64,000 nt of DNA from Io17-Chloro-G2 sp963663135 (lineage in GTDB: Bacteria > Chloroflexota > Dehalococcoidia > Lucifugimonadales > UBA3495): assembly GCA_963663135.2 (NCBI GenBank), contig CAXXRM010000005.1:310001-374000 (forward strand), in the 5' to 3' direction. The notes under the pieces were generated by a model. It searched no databases. It was not told the origin of the DNA and was given only the letters and a program-made list of their open reading frames with translations. Below are positions 15,391 through 24,313 of this stretch, piece by piece (positions within the stretch are counted from its first letter, which is position 1; every line of letters starts with the position of its first letter). Position numbers and translations under genes: made by a program.

Positions 15391-16950
15391 TCAGGCTACT
15401 ATCGGTTGGGCGATGATCCACAGGCTGACCACAGTATACATAACCATCAGCATTAGCATCGGGTATTGGCTGTTCAGGGCCGTTGACCGGTCGCTGAACA
15501 GCCGGGTTGCCACCAGGTGGGCCAGGTACACCGCCATGACGTGGCCCACCACTATCAGGACGGTGGAAAGGTACCACAGGATCCGGGCGTTGATCACGCC
15601 GATGTTGACCTGGTAATCCGCCGTTCCCAGGAGGTTCCAGCCGTAACCAAACGGGTCCGACGCCAACGGCGCGATTAGTTGACCCTGTATCAACAACAGG
15701 TTGATGAAGTGGGCCAGGTTATAGGCTACCGCGATGGGCGCCAGCGAGTAGGCGAAGGCCCGGGCCAACTCCATCGCTTCGAATTCTCGGCCAACGGTCC
15801 CGGACATAAAGTGGGAGAAAGCCAAAAAAGCGAGGAAAAAAGCCAACGGAAACAGCAACACCCCCAACGTGTCAGCCAGTGTCAGGCTGTCGAACCCTGG
15901 GAGGTCGATAGTCCCCGAAAATGTGTTGACCATGGCTGACTGGAAATCGACCCACCCCGACGTGGCGCTGAAGCCGTCGAAGGTCACTGAAGCCAGCAAC
16001 AGCACGACCAGCGCCAATTTATCGGAGGTCATGTGCTCCGGGTTCGAAAGCCCCATGGCGAAATGCCTGATGTTCCACTCGCGGACAGGCGACTTTTCGA
16101 AACACTGGTAGCAGTTGGTGCACTGGCCATCCCGGTCCAGGCACTTGCCAGGGCAAACTCGGCACAGGTCTGGATTCCTTACGCGCACTTCCGTGGGCGC
16201 AAACTTGGCCAGGAAGCCGAACACCACCGAGAACGCCTCTCCGTGTTGCAGCCACTGGTGTTTGCCGAAAACCGCCATGCCCGTCAGGGTAATTGCCGTG
16301 TATAAAATGGCCATGCCCGCGACTCTATCGGGGACCGCCGACTGGGGAAAGGCGTCCTGAATCCAGAGGAAGCCAAGGAACAGGACCAGGGCGGGCCAGA
16401 TGCCCCAGTTCACGGGGTAGGCGAGGTTCAATCCCAGGTTTCGGCCGGGCCGAAACAAACGGAACACCGCCTCCGCCATCTCAAACAGCGCTTTCCAGGG
16501 GTTAACCAGGACCCACAGGTTCCCGATCAAAGCCGCGAAAAACGCCAGGCCGACCCACCAGATGATCCAGACGAAAGTCGGGGCAAAATTGGATGACGAG
16601 GTCTGGTCGCCGGCCAGTCCGGCGGCTATCACCAACACCAGCAGGAACACCGAAAACAGCTTTACCGGCCACCAAATAAATGGACTCGACGCCACCGACT
16701 CCAGCCACCGGTGTTGGAACAGGTTGTACCGCCGGTATGAACTACCCCCGGGACTGCCCTTGAGGAAAAAAGCGATGACCGCAAAGGAAAGCGCTACCGT
16801 TAACCCTGCTCCAATCAGGAAAATCCCCAGAGGTACCGGCAATTCGGTGCGCTCTCCAAAGCCGTGGGCAAAGGCGGTGCGGCCGCCCAGGGCCGCCGCC
16901 ACCGCCAAGAGGGGGAGCCCTACTCGGATGAATTTCAGCATCGTAGACAT
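15391..16950 (-). CDS. Polytopic membrane protein with a six-cysteine cluster, fenitrothion-hydrolase (FedA)-like family
   Basis: A 519-residue integral membrane protein with about 10-12 hydrophobic segments and an N-terminal signal-like segment ending in FAHG. The stretch GLAGDQTSSSNFAPTFVWI and NLWVLVNPWKALFE resemble proteins often annotated as fenitrothion hydrolase, whose true role in most bacteria is unknown; I give this from memory. Between membrane segments, Cys263, 266, 270, 277, 280 and 283 (LCRVCPGKC...CTNCYQC) could bind a metal or Fe-S cluster. Several conserved histidines lie in or near membrane segments. It is the last gene of a minus-strand set with a cupredoxin-like lipoprotein, a YtkA/FixH-like protein and a His-rich protein, so a copper or other metal function is plausible. 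Confidence 0.6.
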   Translation of the reverse strand: MSTMLKFIRVGLPLLAVAAALGGRTAFAHGFGERTELPVPLGIFLIGAGLTVALSFAVIAFFLKGSPGGSSYRRYNLFQHRWLESVASSPFIWWPVKLFSVFLLVLVIAAGLAGDQTSSSNFAPTFVWIIWWVGLAFFAALIGNLWVLVNPWKALFEMAEAVFRLFRPGRNLGLNLAYPVNWGIWPALVLFLGFLWIQDAFPQSAVPDRVAGMAILYTAITLTGMAVFGKHQWLQHGEAFSVVFGFLAKFAPTEVRVRNPDLCRVCPGKCLDRDGQCTNCYQCFEKSPVREWNIRHFAMGLSNPEHMTSDKLALVVLLLASVTFDGFSATSGWVDFQSAMVNTFSGTIDLPGFDSLTLADTLGVLLFPLAFFLAFLAFSHFMSGTVGREFEAMELARAFAYSLAPIAVAYNLAHFINLLLIQGQLIAPLASDPFGYGWNLLGTADYQVNIGVINARILWYLSTVLIVVGHVMAVYLAHLVATRLFSDRSTALNSQYPMLMLMVMYTVVSLWIIAQPIVA

Positions 16951-16974
16951 TCTCGATATTGACCTGTTGCGCGC

Positions 16975-17430
16975 CTAGCGGGGACCCACCTCCAGGAAAC
17001 CAAGTTCTATTTCAGATTCATCCGAGGCCTCGTCGTGTTCGGTTCCCTTCTCCTCGGTTTCGTCCTCATGGTGAGAGTCTCCGTTGGATTGCTCCTCCTC
17101 TGTCGTTTCCGATTCATGAAAGGTGATTCTGAATCTTCCGGTTGCGTCCGCCTGGAAGAATAAATCGGTCACCTTCCCTGCTTCGGCGTCGGTTTTGACA
17201 TCGTAGCCGTGGACGTGAAACTCCCCGGAATGCTCCGTTTGAATTTGCAGAGCAACCATGTCCCCCTGCGTGACTCTTACCGTTTCGGGCTCCATAGATT
17301 CCCCATCTACCGTCACCGGTATGGTCAACGCCTGGGGTTCCCCGCCGCCGCCGCAGGCCGGGGTCAGCGAGATAACCAGTATTGCCGCCATGGCAACCGG
17401 TAGACTCAATTTCAGCTTATTGCTGTTCAT
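16975..17430 (-). CDS. Cupredoxin-like lipoprotein
   Basis: A 151-residue secreted lipoprotein: a basic N-terminus, a hydrophobic stretch and the lipobox LTPAC place the lipidated cysteine at residue 26. The mature part has the beta-rich pattern of cupredoxins (VRVTQGDMVALQIQTEHSGEFHVHGYDV), with a histidine pair in HVHGYD, but the usual Cys copper ligand is not obvious. The C-terminal third is an acidic, histidine-containing tail (SHHEDETEEKGTEHDEASD) that could bind metal loosely. It lies 24 bases before the polytopic membrane protein and 18 bases after the YtkA/FixH-like gene, so it is surely in the same operon. Confidence 0.7.
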   Translation of the reverse strand: MNSNKLKLSLPVAMAAILVISLTPACGGGGEPQALTIPVTVDGESMEPETVRVTQGDMVALQIQTEHSGEFHVHGYDVKTDAEAGKVTDLFFQADATGRFRITFHESETTEEEQSNGDSHHEDETEEKGTEHDEASDESEIELGFLEVGPR

Positions 17431-17448
17431 GTTAATGTTCTCTTCGCG

Positions 17449-18177
17449 TCAAGATTTAGCGGGTTTTCTATTTCGCCGCTTGCCGATTCTTTCCAAAATC
17501 CACAGACTCAATGCGATCAGGGCGACCCCCCCGGCGATTACGAAAATAATGTCGATGCCGTCAGGTTCGGTTACCTGGAATGGGACATCCAGGCTGGCCG
17601 GGCCGAGACCGGATTGGGTTTCCACCGTCAGAGTCCAGCTTCCTACCGTATCCAATGGCAAGTCTGTTTCGTAAAACTGGGGGCTCTGGGGCATGTTGAC
17701 GGCTTGGACCGGGGGCACGTTGGCCGCGCCAACGGGGCCCGAGGCCGAGACCATGACGGTTGCGTCAGTGACCGGCGTACCGCCGTCGGCCGCGTTCACC
17801 TGGATGCTTACGTGCAAATTCCCCACCTTGGGGTCTCCCGGGAATATCCCAATTTGCAGCTCGTACGGCCCCGAGATGGCGTTGGTTACCAGCGGGCGGG
17901 AACCTCCGTTGGCCAAAGCCAAGTCCGGTCCGCCGGCCAGTACCAACCAGGCCGCGGCGAACAAGGTCAGGCCAATGCCAAACCTCAGACCCAACACGCA
18001 GACCGGCAACAGCGCTAACCCCTTCACCGGAAGATGCCTGCAACGATCCAATCGGTCACCTATATCTAATTGTTGCGCGGTCGCCCCAAGCGCACTCGTA
18101 GAAGTTTTCAATGAACCCGTGGTTTCCCCGCGCGGGCATTTCGTCCCAGGGTCTTCCGCGCAAGAACTTCCGTACAC
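17449..18177 (-). CDS. YtkA/FixH-like membrane-anchored protein
   Basis: The longest frame gives 242 residues from a GTG at 18177, but the first 50 residues look unlike the rest and the true start may be a GTG near 18027 (VKGLALLP). The protein has an N-terminal hydrophobic segment (LTLFAAAWLVLAGGPDLALA), an extracytoplasmic beta-sandwich region and a C-terminal membrane anchor (IIFVIAGGVALIALSLWIL) followed by a basic tail. The middle (GPYELQIGIFPGDPKVGNLHVSIQV and VGSWTLTVET) is typical of YtkA-like/FixH-like domains, found with copper-handling and cytochrome oxidase assembly genes. It is the second gene of the putative metal module. Confidence 0.6.
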   Translation of the reverse strand: MYGSSCAEDPGTKCPRGETTGSLKTSTSALGATAQQLDIGDRLDRCRHLPVKGLALLPVCVLGLRFGIGLTLFAAAWLVLAGGPDLALANGGSRPLVTNAISGPYELQIGIFPGDPKVGNLHVSIQVNAADGGTPVTDATVMVSASGPVGAANVPPVQAVNMPQSPQFYETDLPLDTVGSWTLTVETQSGLGPASLDVPFQVTEPDGIDIIFVIAGGVALIALSLWILERIGKRRNRKPAKS

Positions 18178-18327
18178 TCCCGGAGAACCGGCGTTTTGCC
18201 GGAGCCCAAAGGACCTCGTGAGACCGCGACTTTTCCTTTACCTGCACATGTGGCGGCAAAGAGGGTCGGAGGAACACCCCGGATTGGGGCGCCGCCGATC
18301 TGGGTCCAGCGCGCGGCGGGGAGGTGG

Positions 18328-18756
18328 TCAAATGGTTGGAGGTTTCTTGGGAGGGGCGACGAATGCTTCATTCAAAGCATTCGACTCAGGAATCTTTCGG
18401 AGAAACAGTGAGTTGTTTCCCCGGTAAGGGAAGAAGGTAGCCGGTTTGATGGCAAGGCTCAACGGAGTCTCGATTGACCGGCCCGAGCCATCATTGGAGG
18501 AAAGGTAAACGATCCCTCCTCCCGCAGGCCCATCCTCGGAAGATCCCACGGGCGTCGTCTGCTCTTGACCGGGACCGGAGTGCGGGTGGGCGTCTTGGTA
18601 AGGGTGCAGATGGTCGACGTGGTGCTGCGCCAGGTATATGTGGCTGTGCCCAAGCTGACGCTCAGCGAAGTGGTGATCTAAGGATGGGCCCAGCAAAGAC
18701 CAGACCAACACCCATGCGAAGGATACCGCCGCGCCGCGTGCCCAGATGGTGTTCAA
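18328..18756 (-). CDS. Histidine-rich membrane-anchored protein
   Basis: A 142-residue protein with one N-terminal hydrophobic segment (AAVSFAWVLVWSLLGPSL) and, directly after it, a histidine-dense stretch with about a dozen His in 40 residues (LDHHFAERQLGHSHIYLAQH and HHVDHLHPYQDAHPH). Such stretches bind divalent metals. The rest is low in recognisable features. I know no family for it. It begins the minus-strand set that continues with the YtkA/FixH-like protein, the cupredoxin-like lipoprotein and the six-cysteine membrane protein, with a 150-base gap to the next gene. Confidence 0.5.
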   Translation of the reverse strand: MNTIWARGAAVSFAWVLVWSLLGPSLDHHFAERQLGHSHIYLAQHHVDHLHPYQDAHPHSGPGQEQTTPVGSSEDGPAGGGIVYLSSNDGSGRSIETPLSLAIKPATFFPYRGNNSLFLRKIPESNALNEAFVAPPKKPPTI

Positions 18757-18891
18757 GACTGTTTAGCCTATCCCGGGTTCAGGCCAAGGACTGGGCCTGC
18801 ATTCCCGGGATCATTGATCAGCATGCAAAACATAACCCGATGACCGGGTCACAGCCTATATTAAGGCCGGTATTGTGACCGATGGGAGCTG

Positions 18892-19221
18892 TCAGGAGGC
18901 CGGCAATAGAACGGCCGTATAGGGCTTGGTAAAGCGTGTGGTGTGGCCGTGGCCGGTGATGTCCTCAATCAACCTGATGTCCCCTGGGCCGAACCGGTGC
19001 GTGGTGCCGTCGCCCAACCCGATTTCAACCTCTCCTTCAAGGAGAATCATCCACCGGCGGTCGGGAGCGGGATGAAAGTCCTGAAACCGGCCCTCTTCCA
19101 CTTTCCAGATCCGCAGTCCCTCCACGGGCTGGAGGTTTAGCAAATCCGGATGGGATTCCAACGTCATTTCCTCAATATGGGTCTCCCCATCGTCTCCGGG
19201 ATACATTCTATAAATTCCCAC
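18892..19221 (-). CDS. Small cupin-domain protein
   Basis: A 109-residue single-domain cupin. I place the start at GTG 19221, four bases after a perfect AGGAGG; the longer frame to 19326 has no such signal. The barrel shows the two cupin motifs in reduced form: FQDFHPAPDRRWMILLEGEVEIGLGDG and FGPGDIRLIEDITGHGHTT. Only some of the usual metal-binding histidines are present. Cupins of this size are often binding proteins or small dioxygenases/isomerases; the role here is open. It lies upstream of the His-rich gene on the same strand, 135 bases away. Confidence 0.75.
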   Translation of the reverse strand: MGIYRMYPGDDGETHIEEMTLESHPDLLNLQPVEGLRIWKVEEGRFQDFHPAPDRRWMILLEGEVEIGLGDGTTHRFGPGDIRLIEDITGHGHTTRFTKPYTAVLLPAS

Positions 19222-19357
19222 GAGGCCTCCTGTGAGTGAGTTTGGATTTTGATTTCGACAAGGCCCGGTTTCTTGCAAACGGGGCGGCAGGACTGCCCGC
19301 TTCCCGGACCTGACCTTGCCTGCCAATATCGGGGTAAGCCCTACTCACGGTCGGGAA

Positions 19358-20200
19358 CTAGGGGTTAATAACTCCGTCGTCCTGGCTGACGATGAAGGTT
19401 TCCTGGCGGGCGACATAATCCACAACCAACCCCGCCAGGGCTTCCGGCCGCTCCAGCGCGATGGCGTGCCCGGCGTCGTATATGAAGGAAAGGTGGCTGT
19501 TGGGTAATTTTTCGCGGAGGATGCTGCCCGCCTCGGGCGCCGCCAACTTGTCCTGCAGGCCGAAAACTACCAACGTGGGGCACTGGACTTCGCCAAGCCG
19601 GTCTTCAGTCTCTTGGCTCAAAACCGGGGATGGACCTCCGTCGAGGAGCCGCTGGGCCAACTCATGCTCCTGGGCAGTAACAGCGACATCAATGCGGGTC
19701 AGGCTTTCCTGGTTGTCGGGATGGGCCAGCAATGAACGCCCCATCTGCTCCCGGTCCCCGGACGGGACTATTCCTGTTGGCCGGATGATGGTCGGGGAAA
19801 TCAGGATCAACGCCTCCACCTGTTCCGGCGCCTGAATCGCTTGCCATAGGGCGACGTTGGCGGCGAAGGACGTGCCGATGAGGGAATACTTGCCAGCCCC
19901 GGTTGAGTCGCCCTCCGCGACCCCGGATAAGGCAGCGGCCTCAGCCATGGTTCCCGCCAGGTCCTTTACCGACTGGGAGGCTTCGCCGGGGGCGCCGGCG
20001 GCAAAACCGGGCAACTGTAGCACGACTACCCGGAATGACTGGGCCAGCGCCAGATGGACGCTGGTCAATCCCCATGAAAGGGTGTCCAGTACGACTACCG
20101 GGTCGCCTTGCCCCGCTTCAAAGGAGCGGACCGTTAGACCGTCCACTTCTAGTAGGGTTTCCTGGAACGCCGAGGTGATTTCCGGTGATTTAGAGGCCAT
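19358..20200 (-). CDS. Alpha/beta hydrolase
   Basis: A 280-residue alpha/beta-hydrolase-fold protein. The nucleophile elbow is G109-T-S111-F-A, a variant of GxSxG in which Ala replaces the last Gly. The acid is probably the Asp of FGLQDKLAAPE and the histidine that of AGHAIALERPEALA. The oxyanion and lid regions are typical of C-C hydrolases and esterases. The ATG follows AAGGGAAGCGG. Only 19 bases separate it from the LLM gene upstream on the same strand, so the pair probably forms an operon in which the monooxygenase product is hydrolysed; this is inference. Confidence 0.82.
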   Translation of the reverse strand: MASKSPEITSAFQETLLEVDGLTVRSFEAGQGDPVVVLDTLSWGLTSVHLALAQSFRVVVLQLPGFAAGAPGEASQSVKDLAGTMAEAAALSGVAEGDSTGAGKYSLIGTSFAANVALWQAIQAPEQVEALILISPTIIRPTGIVPSGDREQMGRSLLAHPDNQESLTRIDVAVTAQEHELAQRLLDGGPSPVLSQETEDRLGEVQCPTLVVFGLQDKLAAPEAGSILREKLPNSHLSFIYDAGHAIALERPEALAGLVVDYVARQETFIVSQDDGVINP

Positions 20201-20219
20201 CCGCTTCCCTTTGAATTCG

Positions 20220-21323
20220 CTAAAACTCTTTGATTCTGGGCAAGACTTCTTTGCCGAAAAGCTCGATTTCGCGCATTACTTCCTTGTGACTGGTCCGGGG
20301 CTGCTGAAAAAACAGGTCCACCACCCCGGTCCCGCACCGGTCATGGAACGCCTTCATCTGGTTAACCACCGTGTCGGGACCGCCCATGAAGCTAAGAGAG
20401 GGCGCCGCGCCGGCCACGTCCCCCTGGGCACTGCCGGCAATGATATTGCGAAGGTCAAACTGGTCTCCTGTGCGAGCAGCCTGCACCGCCTGCTCTACCG
20501 CGGCGCTCATACCCAACCGGCGGCGACTCTGGGGGCCACTCAGGGAATCAAACCATTCGTCAGCCTTCTTGTCGGTTTCCGCCAGGTAGATGCTGCCGCG
20601 ATAGACCCGTTGGTCGGGTTCCGGCTGCCAACCCGCGTCCTGACACCATTGGTAATACTTGCTGGTGATTTTTTCCATCGTTTGCACCGGGATGAACGAA
20701 ATCCCCAGACCCAACCGGTTCTCGGCAGCGTATCTCACGGCGTCGTCGCTTCTGGTAGCCACTATTGCCGGCGGCATGGGTTGCTGCACCGGCGGCGGCC
20801 AAACGGACACGGTGCGGTATTGGTAATAACGTCCTTCCCAGGAGAAGGGTTGGGGTTCGGTAAGGGCCTTGATCACCAGGTCCATGCCCTCCAGCAAACG
20901 GGCCCGGCCTTCGTTGGGATTGACGCCGTAGGTCTGGTCCTCGTTTGGTGTGCCGCGGAGGAATCCCATGATCACCCGGCCGTTGGTCAAGTTGTCCAGC
21001 ATCCCGATTTCTTCTGCCGCGCGTACCGGGTTATTGAGGGGCAATAACTGGCCCAACAGGGCGATTTTCACCCTTTTGCAGCGTTCCGCCACGGCAGCCG
21101 CCATTAAAGCCGGGTTGCCGGTGGCGATTCTGCCTGAGTAATGGTGCTCCGAAAAGCTTACCCATTCAAAACCCATCTCCTCGGCAAACTCGCACTCTTC
21201 AATGCCTTCCTGATAGCTTTCGACCGAAGTCTTAGGTTCGTGATAGCTGGCGGGTATGGGCCAGGTATCCGGGAACTTGCTCCGTTCCGAGTAACCCATA
21301 GGGCCAAAGTAGGACGCCTTCAC
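20220..21323 (-). CDS. LLM-class flavin-dependent oxidoreductase
   Basis: A 367-residue luciferase-like protein beginning with GTG 21323, six bases after GGAGG. The signature is WVSFSEHHYSGRI near residue 54, followed by RVKIALLGQLLPLNNPVRAAEEIGMLDN and NGRVIMGFLRGTPNE. The latter arrangement and length are typical of monooxygenases acting on larger substrates within the family. The C-terminal FHDRCGTGVVDLFFQQPRT resembles other members in this window. It is first in a two-gene unit with an alpha/beta hydrolase and is divergent from an aldo/keto reductase. Confidence 0.87.
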   Translation of the reverse strand: MKASYFGPMGYSERSKFPDTWPIPASYHEPKTSVESYQEGIEECEFAEEMGFEWVSFSEHHYSGRIATGNPALMAAAVAERCKRVKIALLGQLLPLNNPVRAAEEIGMLDNLTNGRVIMGFLRGTPNEDQTYGVNPNEGRARLLEGMDLVIKALTEPQPFSWEGRYYQYRTVSVWPPPVQQPMPPAIVATRSDDAVRYAAENRLGLGISFIPVQTMEKITSKYYQWCQDAGWQPEPDQRVYRGSIYLAETDKKADEWFDSLSGPQSRRRLGMSAAVEQAVQAARTGDQFDLRNIIAGSAQGDVAGAAPSLSFMGGPDTVVNQMKAFHDRCGTGVVDLFFQQPRTSHKEVMREIELFGKEVLPRIKEF

Positions 21324-21517
21324 TGAGAGCCTCCATCAAGGAGTTTTGGGATCTTGGGATGGGTTCGGGCCCAGATGCTTAAACCGGCTGCATCATTCTG
21401 GCGGCCGGTGGCTTCTTGTCCTGGATTATTGTACCCGAATAGTAGCCTTCCAGCCGCAGGTTTGTCCAATTTGACCATCGGGGCCTTGCCAACCCCCGTT
21501 CGCAGTCAACCCTGGCG

Positions 21518-21546
21518 TTGACAAGGTCAACGTGACTACCTAACCT
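21518..21546 (+). promoter_or_regulatory. Promoter with overlapping palindromic operator, leaderless
   Basis: A consensus -35 box TTGACA (21518-21523), a 17-base spacer and TAACCT as -10 (21541-21546), six bases before the ATG at 21553. A perfect palindrome GTTGAC-AAG-GTCAAC overlaps the -35 box at 21517-21531, so a repressor is likely to act there. The mRNA is predicted to start at or near the ATG. Confidence 0.65.
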
Positions 21547-21552
21547 GGATTC

Positions 21553-22515
21553 ATGGACGTGCGAGATTTCGGTCCCCTGGGGAAAGTCAGCTCTCTAACT
21601 CTGGGCGGCGGCGGCATTGGCCAGGTCTGGGGACCCACCAATCGTGACGAAGCGGTTGCCACGGTACGGGCTGCCGTGGATGCCAGCATCAACTTCCTAG
21701 ACGTGGCTCCCGGCTACGGCAACGGGGAGGCGGAATCGGTGGTCGGCGCAGCGTTCGACGGCCAACTTCCCTCCGGAGTCATGGTGTCGACCAAGTGCCG
21801 CGTCGGCAACCCGGAGCCGGACCAGGTCTTACCCTTGTTGGAACAGAGCCTGGCCGAAAGCCTGGCCCGCATGAAGTTGGAGCGGGTTGACGTTTTCTTT
21901 CTGCACAATCTGATCATTCCCAACGAATTCTCCGATCGATACCAGGGCACGACGCGGGACCGGTTTACCGAATCAGTGCGGCCCGCTTTGCAGAGGCTAG
22001 TTTCCCAGGGCCGGATTGGCGCCTGGGGCATCACCGGAATTGGGGTGCCGGAGTCTGTTTTGGAGACTGTGGCCGAAGATCCGGCGCCCCAGGCCATCCA
22101 GGTGATTGCCAACCTTCTGGACTCCCCCGGCGCGTTGAAGCGGTACGACGAGGAGGCGCGGCCAAGGGAGATCATCGAAGCAGCGCACCGCCGAGGATTG
22201 GCGGTGATGGGCATCCGGGCGGTGCAGGCGGGAGCCCTGACCGCGGCGTTGGACCGGGAGTTGCCAGAAGATCATCCGGAAGTATTGGATTTGCGAAAAG
22301 CAGCGCCCTTCAGGGACTTGGCCCAGGAATTGGGTGAATCCCCGGCTTCCCTGGCGCACCGCTACGTCCTGTCGATGGACGGTGTCGCCACGGTGGTGCT
22401 CGGCGTCAAAAACCGGGCCGAGCTTCAAGAATGTGTTGAGGCGGAAGCCAGGGGGAAATTAGACCCGGAGTTGGTCCGCCGCATCGATGGCGCCGTGGGA
22501 CGCTCGGCGTCCTGA
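21553..22515 (+). CDS. Aldo/keto reductase
   Basis: A 320-residue aldo/keto reductase that would use NAD(P)H to reduce carbonyl groups. The catalytic tetrad is visible as Asp50, Tyr55, Lys81 and His118 (FLDVAPGYGNGEAE, VSTKCRVG, DVFFLHNL). The barrel strands QAIQVIANLLDSPG and GLAVMGIRAVQAGALT and the C-terminal VLSMDGVATVVLGVKN, which binds the nucleotide phosphate, are typical. It is transcribed alone, divergently from the LLM/hydrolase pair, from a promoter with its own palindrome. Confidence 0.9.
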   Translation: MDVRDFGPLGKVSSLTLGGGGIGQVWGPTNRDEAVATVRAAVDASINFLDVAPGYGNGEAESVVGAAFDGQLPSGVMVSTKCRVGNPEPDQVLPLLEQSLAESLARMKLERVDVFFLHNLIIPNEFSDRYQGTTRDRFTESVRPALQRLVSQGRIGAWGITGIGVPESVLETVAEDPAPQAIQVIANLLDSPGALKRYDEEARPREIIEAAHRRGLAVMGIRAVQAGALTAALDRELPEDHPEVLDLRKAAPFRDLAQELGESPASLAHRYVLSMDGVATVVLGVKNRAELQECVEAEARGKLDPELVRRIDGAVGRSAS

Positions 22516-22588
22516 TCATCGCTCCGCCGCAAGTCTCTCGGATACCATTGCCCTAAAGAGCGGCTCCTCTGTCCTAAAGGGCGGCTCC

Positions 22589-24160
22589 TCAACCGGGACG
22601 GCCGCGGCGCAGCGCCCGGCCCGGCAGCGCCCCGGTGTTTTCCCCCTGGTCGATTACCAACCGCCCGTTGACCACGACGTAATCGATTCCCACCGGATAG
22701 TGCTTGGGGTCTTCCCGGGTGGCGTGAGTTTTAACCGTATCCGGGTTGAAGGCCACGATGTCCGCCTTGAACCCGTCACGCAGCAGACCCCGGTCGGGGA
22801 GTCCAAGGCGCTGGGCCGGAAAGGATGTCATCTTCCGGATTGCCTCGGGAAGCTTCAGGTGTTTCTCGGCGCGAACGAATTCGGCCAGCACTATCGGAAA
22901 ACAGCCGTAGGTCCGTGGGTTGGGGTATTCTCCGAACAGGATGGCGTCGCTGGCGATCATCCCAAGAGGGTGGGAGACGAAGGCGTAGAGGGTCTGGGCG
23001 TTGGTTCCCAGCCCCACCGTTGAAATGCCCAGGTTCTCCTCCACCAGCAGGTCGAACAGGGCGTCTGCCGGGTCCTGCCCCCGCATTTCGGCAATATCGG
23101 TGATCAGGAGGCCGTCGTATTGGCGGTTTTGCGGCTGGGTAAAATTAGTCAGCCAGTTGTTCCTCAGCCGGTCCCCAGCAATTTCCATCTTCATTCTTGC
23201 CCGGTCGTTGGGGTCTTGCAACGCCGCCATCAACCTTTCCGGGCCGCCGTCCTTGGCCCAATGAGGCAGACCTATCGTGACCGTGGTCCCGGAATAGGGG
23301 TAGGTGTAACAGTCAAAGGTGACGTCCAGCCCCTGGTCCCGGGCATCCTCCACCAACCCCAGGTAATCCAGGTGGCTGCCGACGCCCGGCGCGCCCTGCC
23401 GGTAGTGGGTCAAATGCACCGGGCAACCGCTGCGGCGCCCGATCTCCACCGCCTCCTCCCAGGGCGCCAGCAGCCCCTGGGACCTAAGGCTGGCCCGGGT
23501 GTGAGTGTGATAGATCCCGCCCAACGATGCTGCTACCTTGGACAGCGCGGCTAGTTCCGCGGTATCGGCGTACGAGCCCGGCGGATAATCTAAGCCGGTG
23601 GAAAGCCCCCAGGCTCCCTCCTCCATCGCTTCCCGCACCACCGATTCCATGTCCGCCAACTCGGCGGCGGTCGCCGGACGGTCGTTCCATCCCACCGACC
23701 AAATCCTGACGGGGGCATTGCCCAGGATGTAGGCGATGTTGACTGCCACACGGTCGTCGTACTTCCCCAGCATCTCGGCCACCGTGAGCCAGTCCGCGGG
23801 CATTGGCGGATACCCGTTTAACCCCGAATCCAACCAGATGTAGCGGTGCAGTTCTTCCTGGGTCTTGAACGGAGCATGAGAGATGCCGTCAATACCGACC
23901 AACTCGGTGGTGACTCCCTGCCGCACCTTGGGGTCGTGATGAGGCTCGCCCAGGATGGTTAGCCCGGCATGGGAATGGAGGTCGACGAACCCGGGGCAAA
24001 CCACTAATCCGGTAGCGTCGATAACACGGGGCGCTTCTAAAAGAGCAGGGTCGCCCCGGTGGATGGCCAGGGTGTCTCCGGTTACGACCACGGCCCCGTG
24101 ATAACCGGCGCTCCCGCTGCCGTCGATAATCAGGCCATTTTTTAGTATTAGGTCAGCCAA
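22589..24160 (-). CDS. N-acyl-D-amino-acid deacylase-like amidohydrolase
   Basis: About 523 residues. I take TTG 24160 as the start because the family normally begins with a motif like DLILKNGLIIDGSG, and GGAGG lies just before it; the longer frame to 24265 has no such support. The metal-binding HxH is at His62/His64 (GFVDLHSHAG). WGLSTGLDYPPG and HLTHYRQGAPG hold further active-site residues, and the C-terminal RGLLRDGFKADIVAFNPDTV closes the small beta-sandwich. The family cleaves N-acyl-D-amino acids, dihydropyrimidine-like or related amides with zinc. A relative lies at 41770-43530. Confidence 0.85.
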   Translation of the reverse strand: MADLILKNGLIIDGSGSAGYHGAVVVTGDTLAIHRGDPALLEAPRVIDATGLVVCPGFVDLHSHAGLTILGEPHHDPKVRQGVTTELVGIDGISHAPFKTQEELHRYIWLDSGLNGYPPMPADWLTVAEMLGKYDDRVAVNIAYILGNAPVRIWSVGWNDRPATAAELADMESVVREAMEEGAWGLSTGLDYPPGSYADTAELAALSKVAASLGGIYHTHTRASLRSQGLLAPWEEAVEIGRRSGCPVHLTHYRQGAPGVGSHLDYLGLVEDARDQGLDVTFDCYTYPYSGTTVTIGLPHWAKDGGPERLMAALQDPNDRARMKMEIAGDRLRNNWLTNFTQPQNRQYDGLLITDIAEMRGQDPADALFDLLVEENLGISTVGLGTNAQTLYAFVSHPLGMIASDAILFGEYPNPRTYGCFPIVLAEFVRAEKHLKLPEAIRKMTSFPAQRLGLPDRGLLRDGFKADIVAFNPDTVKTHATREDPKHYPVGIDYVVVNGRLVIDQGENTGALPGRALRRGRPG

Positions 24161-24313
24161 GATCCTCCATGTGAGTGAGGCCTCCATGGGAGCGAGGTCA
24201 GTTGGTAACGCCATACAGTGCCCCAGCCTGATAGACCGGCTCGCGAATCCGTCGGTTTCCGGCAAGTCCGGGAAAAGGGCTGGCTTCCGACGGAGTGGTT
24301 GGGACAGCGTGAC

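Noticed and set aside
22550..22590. Short direct repeat CCTAAAG(A/G)GCGGCTCCTC occurring twice
   Set aside because: Only two copies in a 70-bp gap between convergent genes, too short to interpret.
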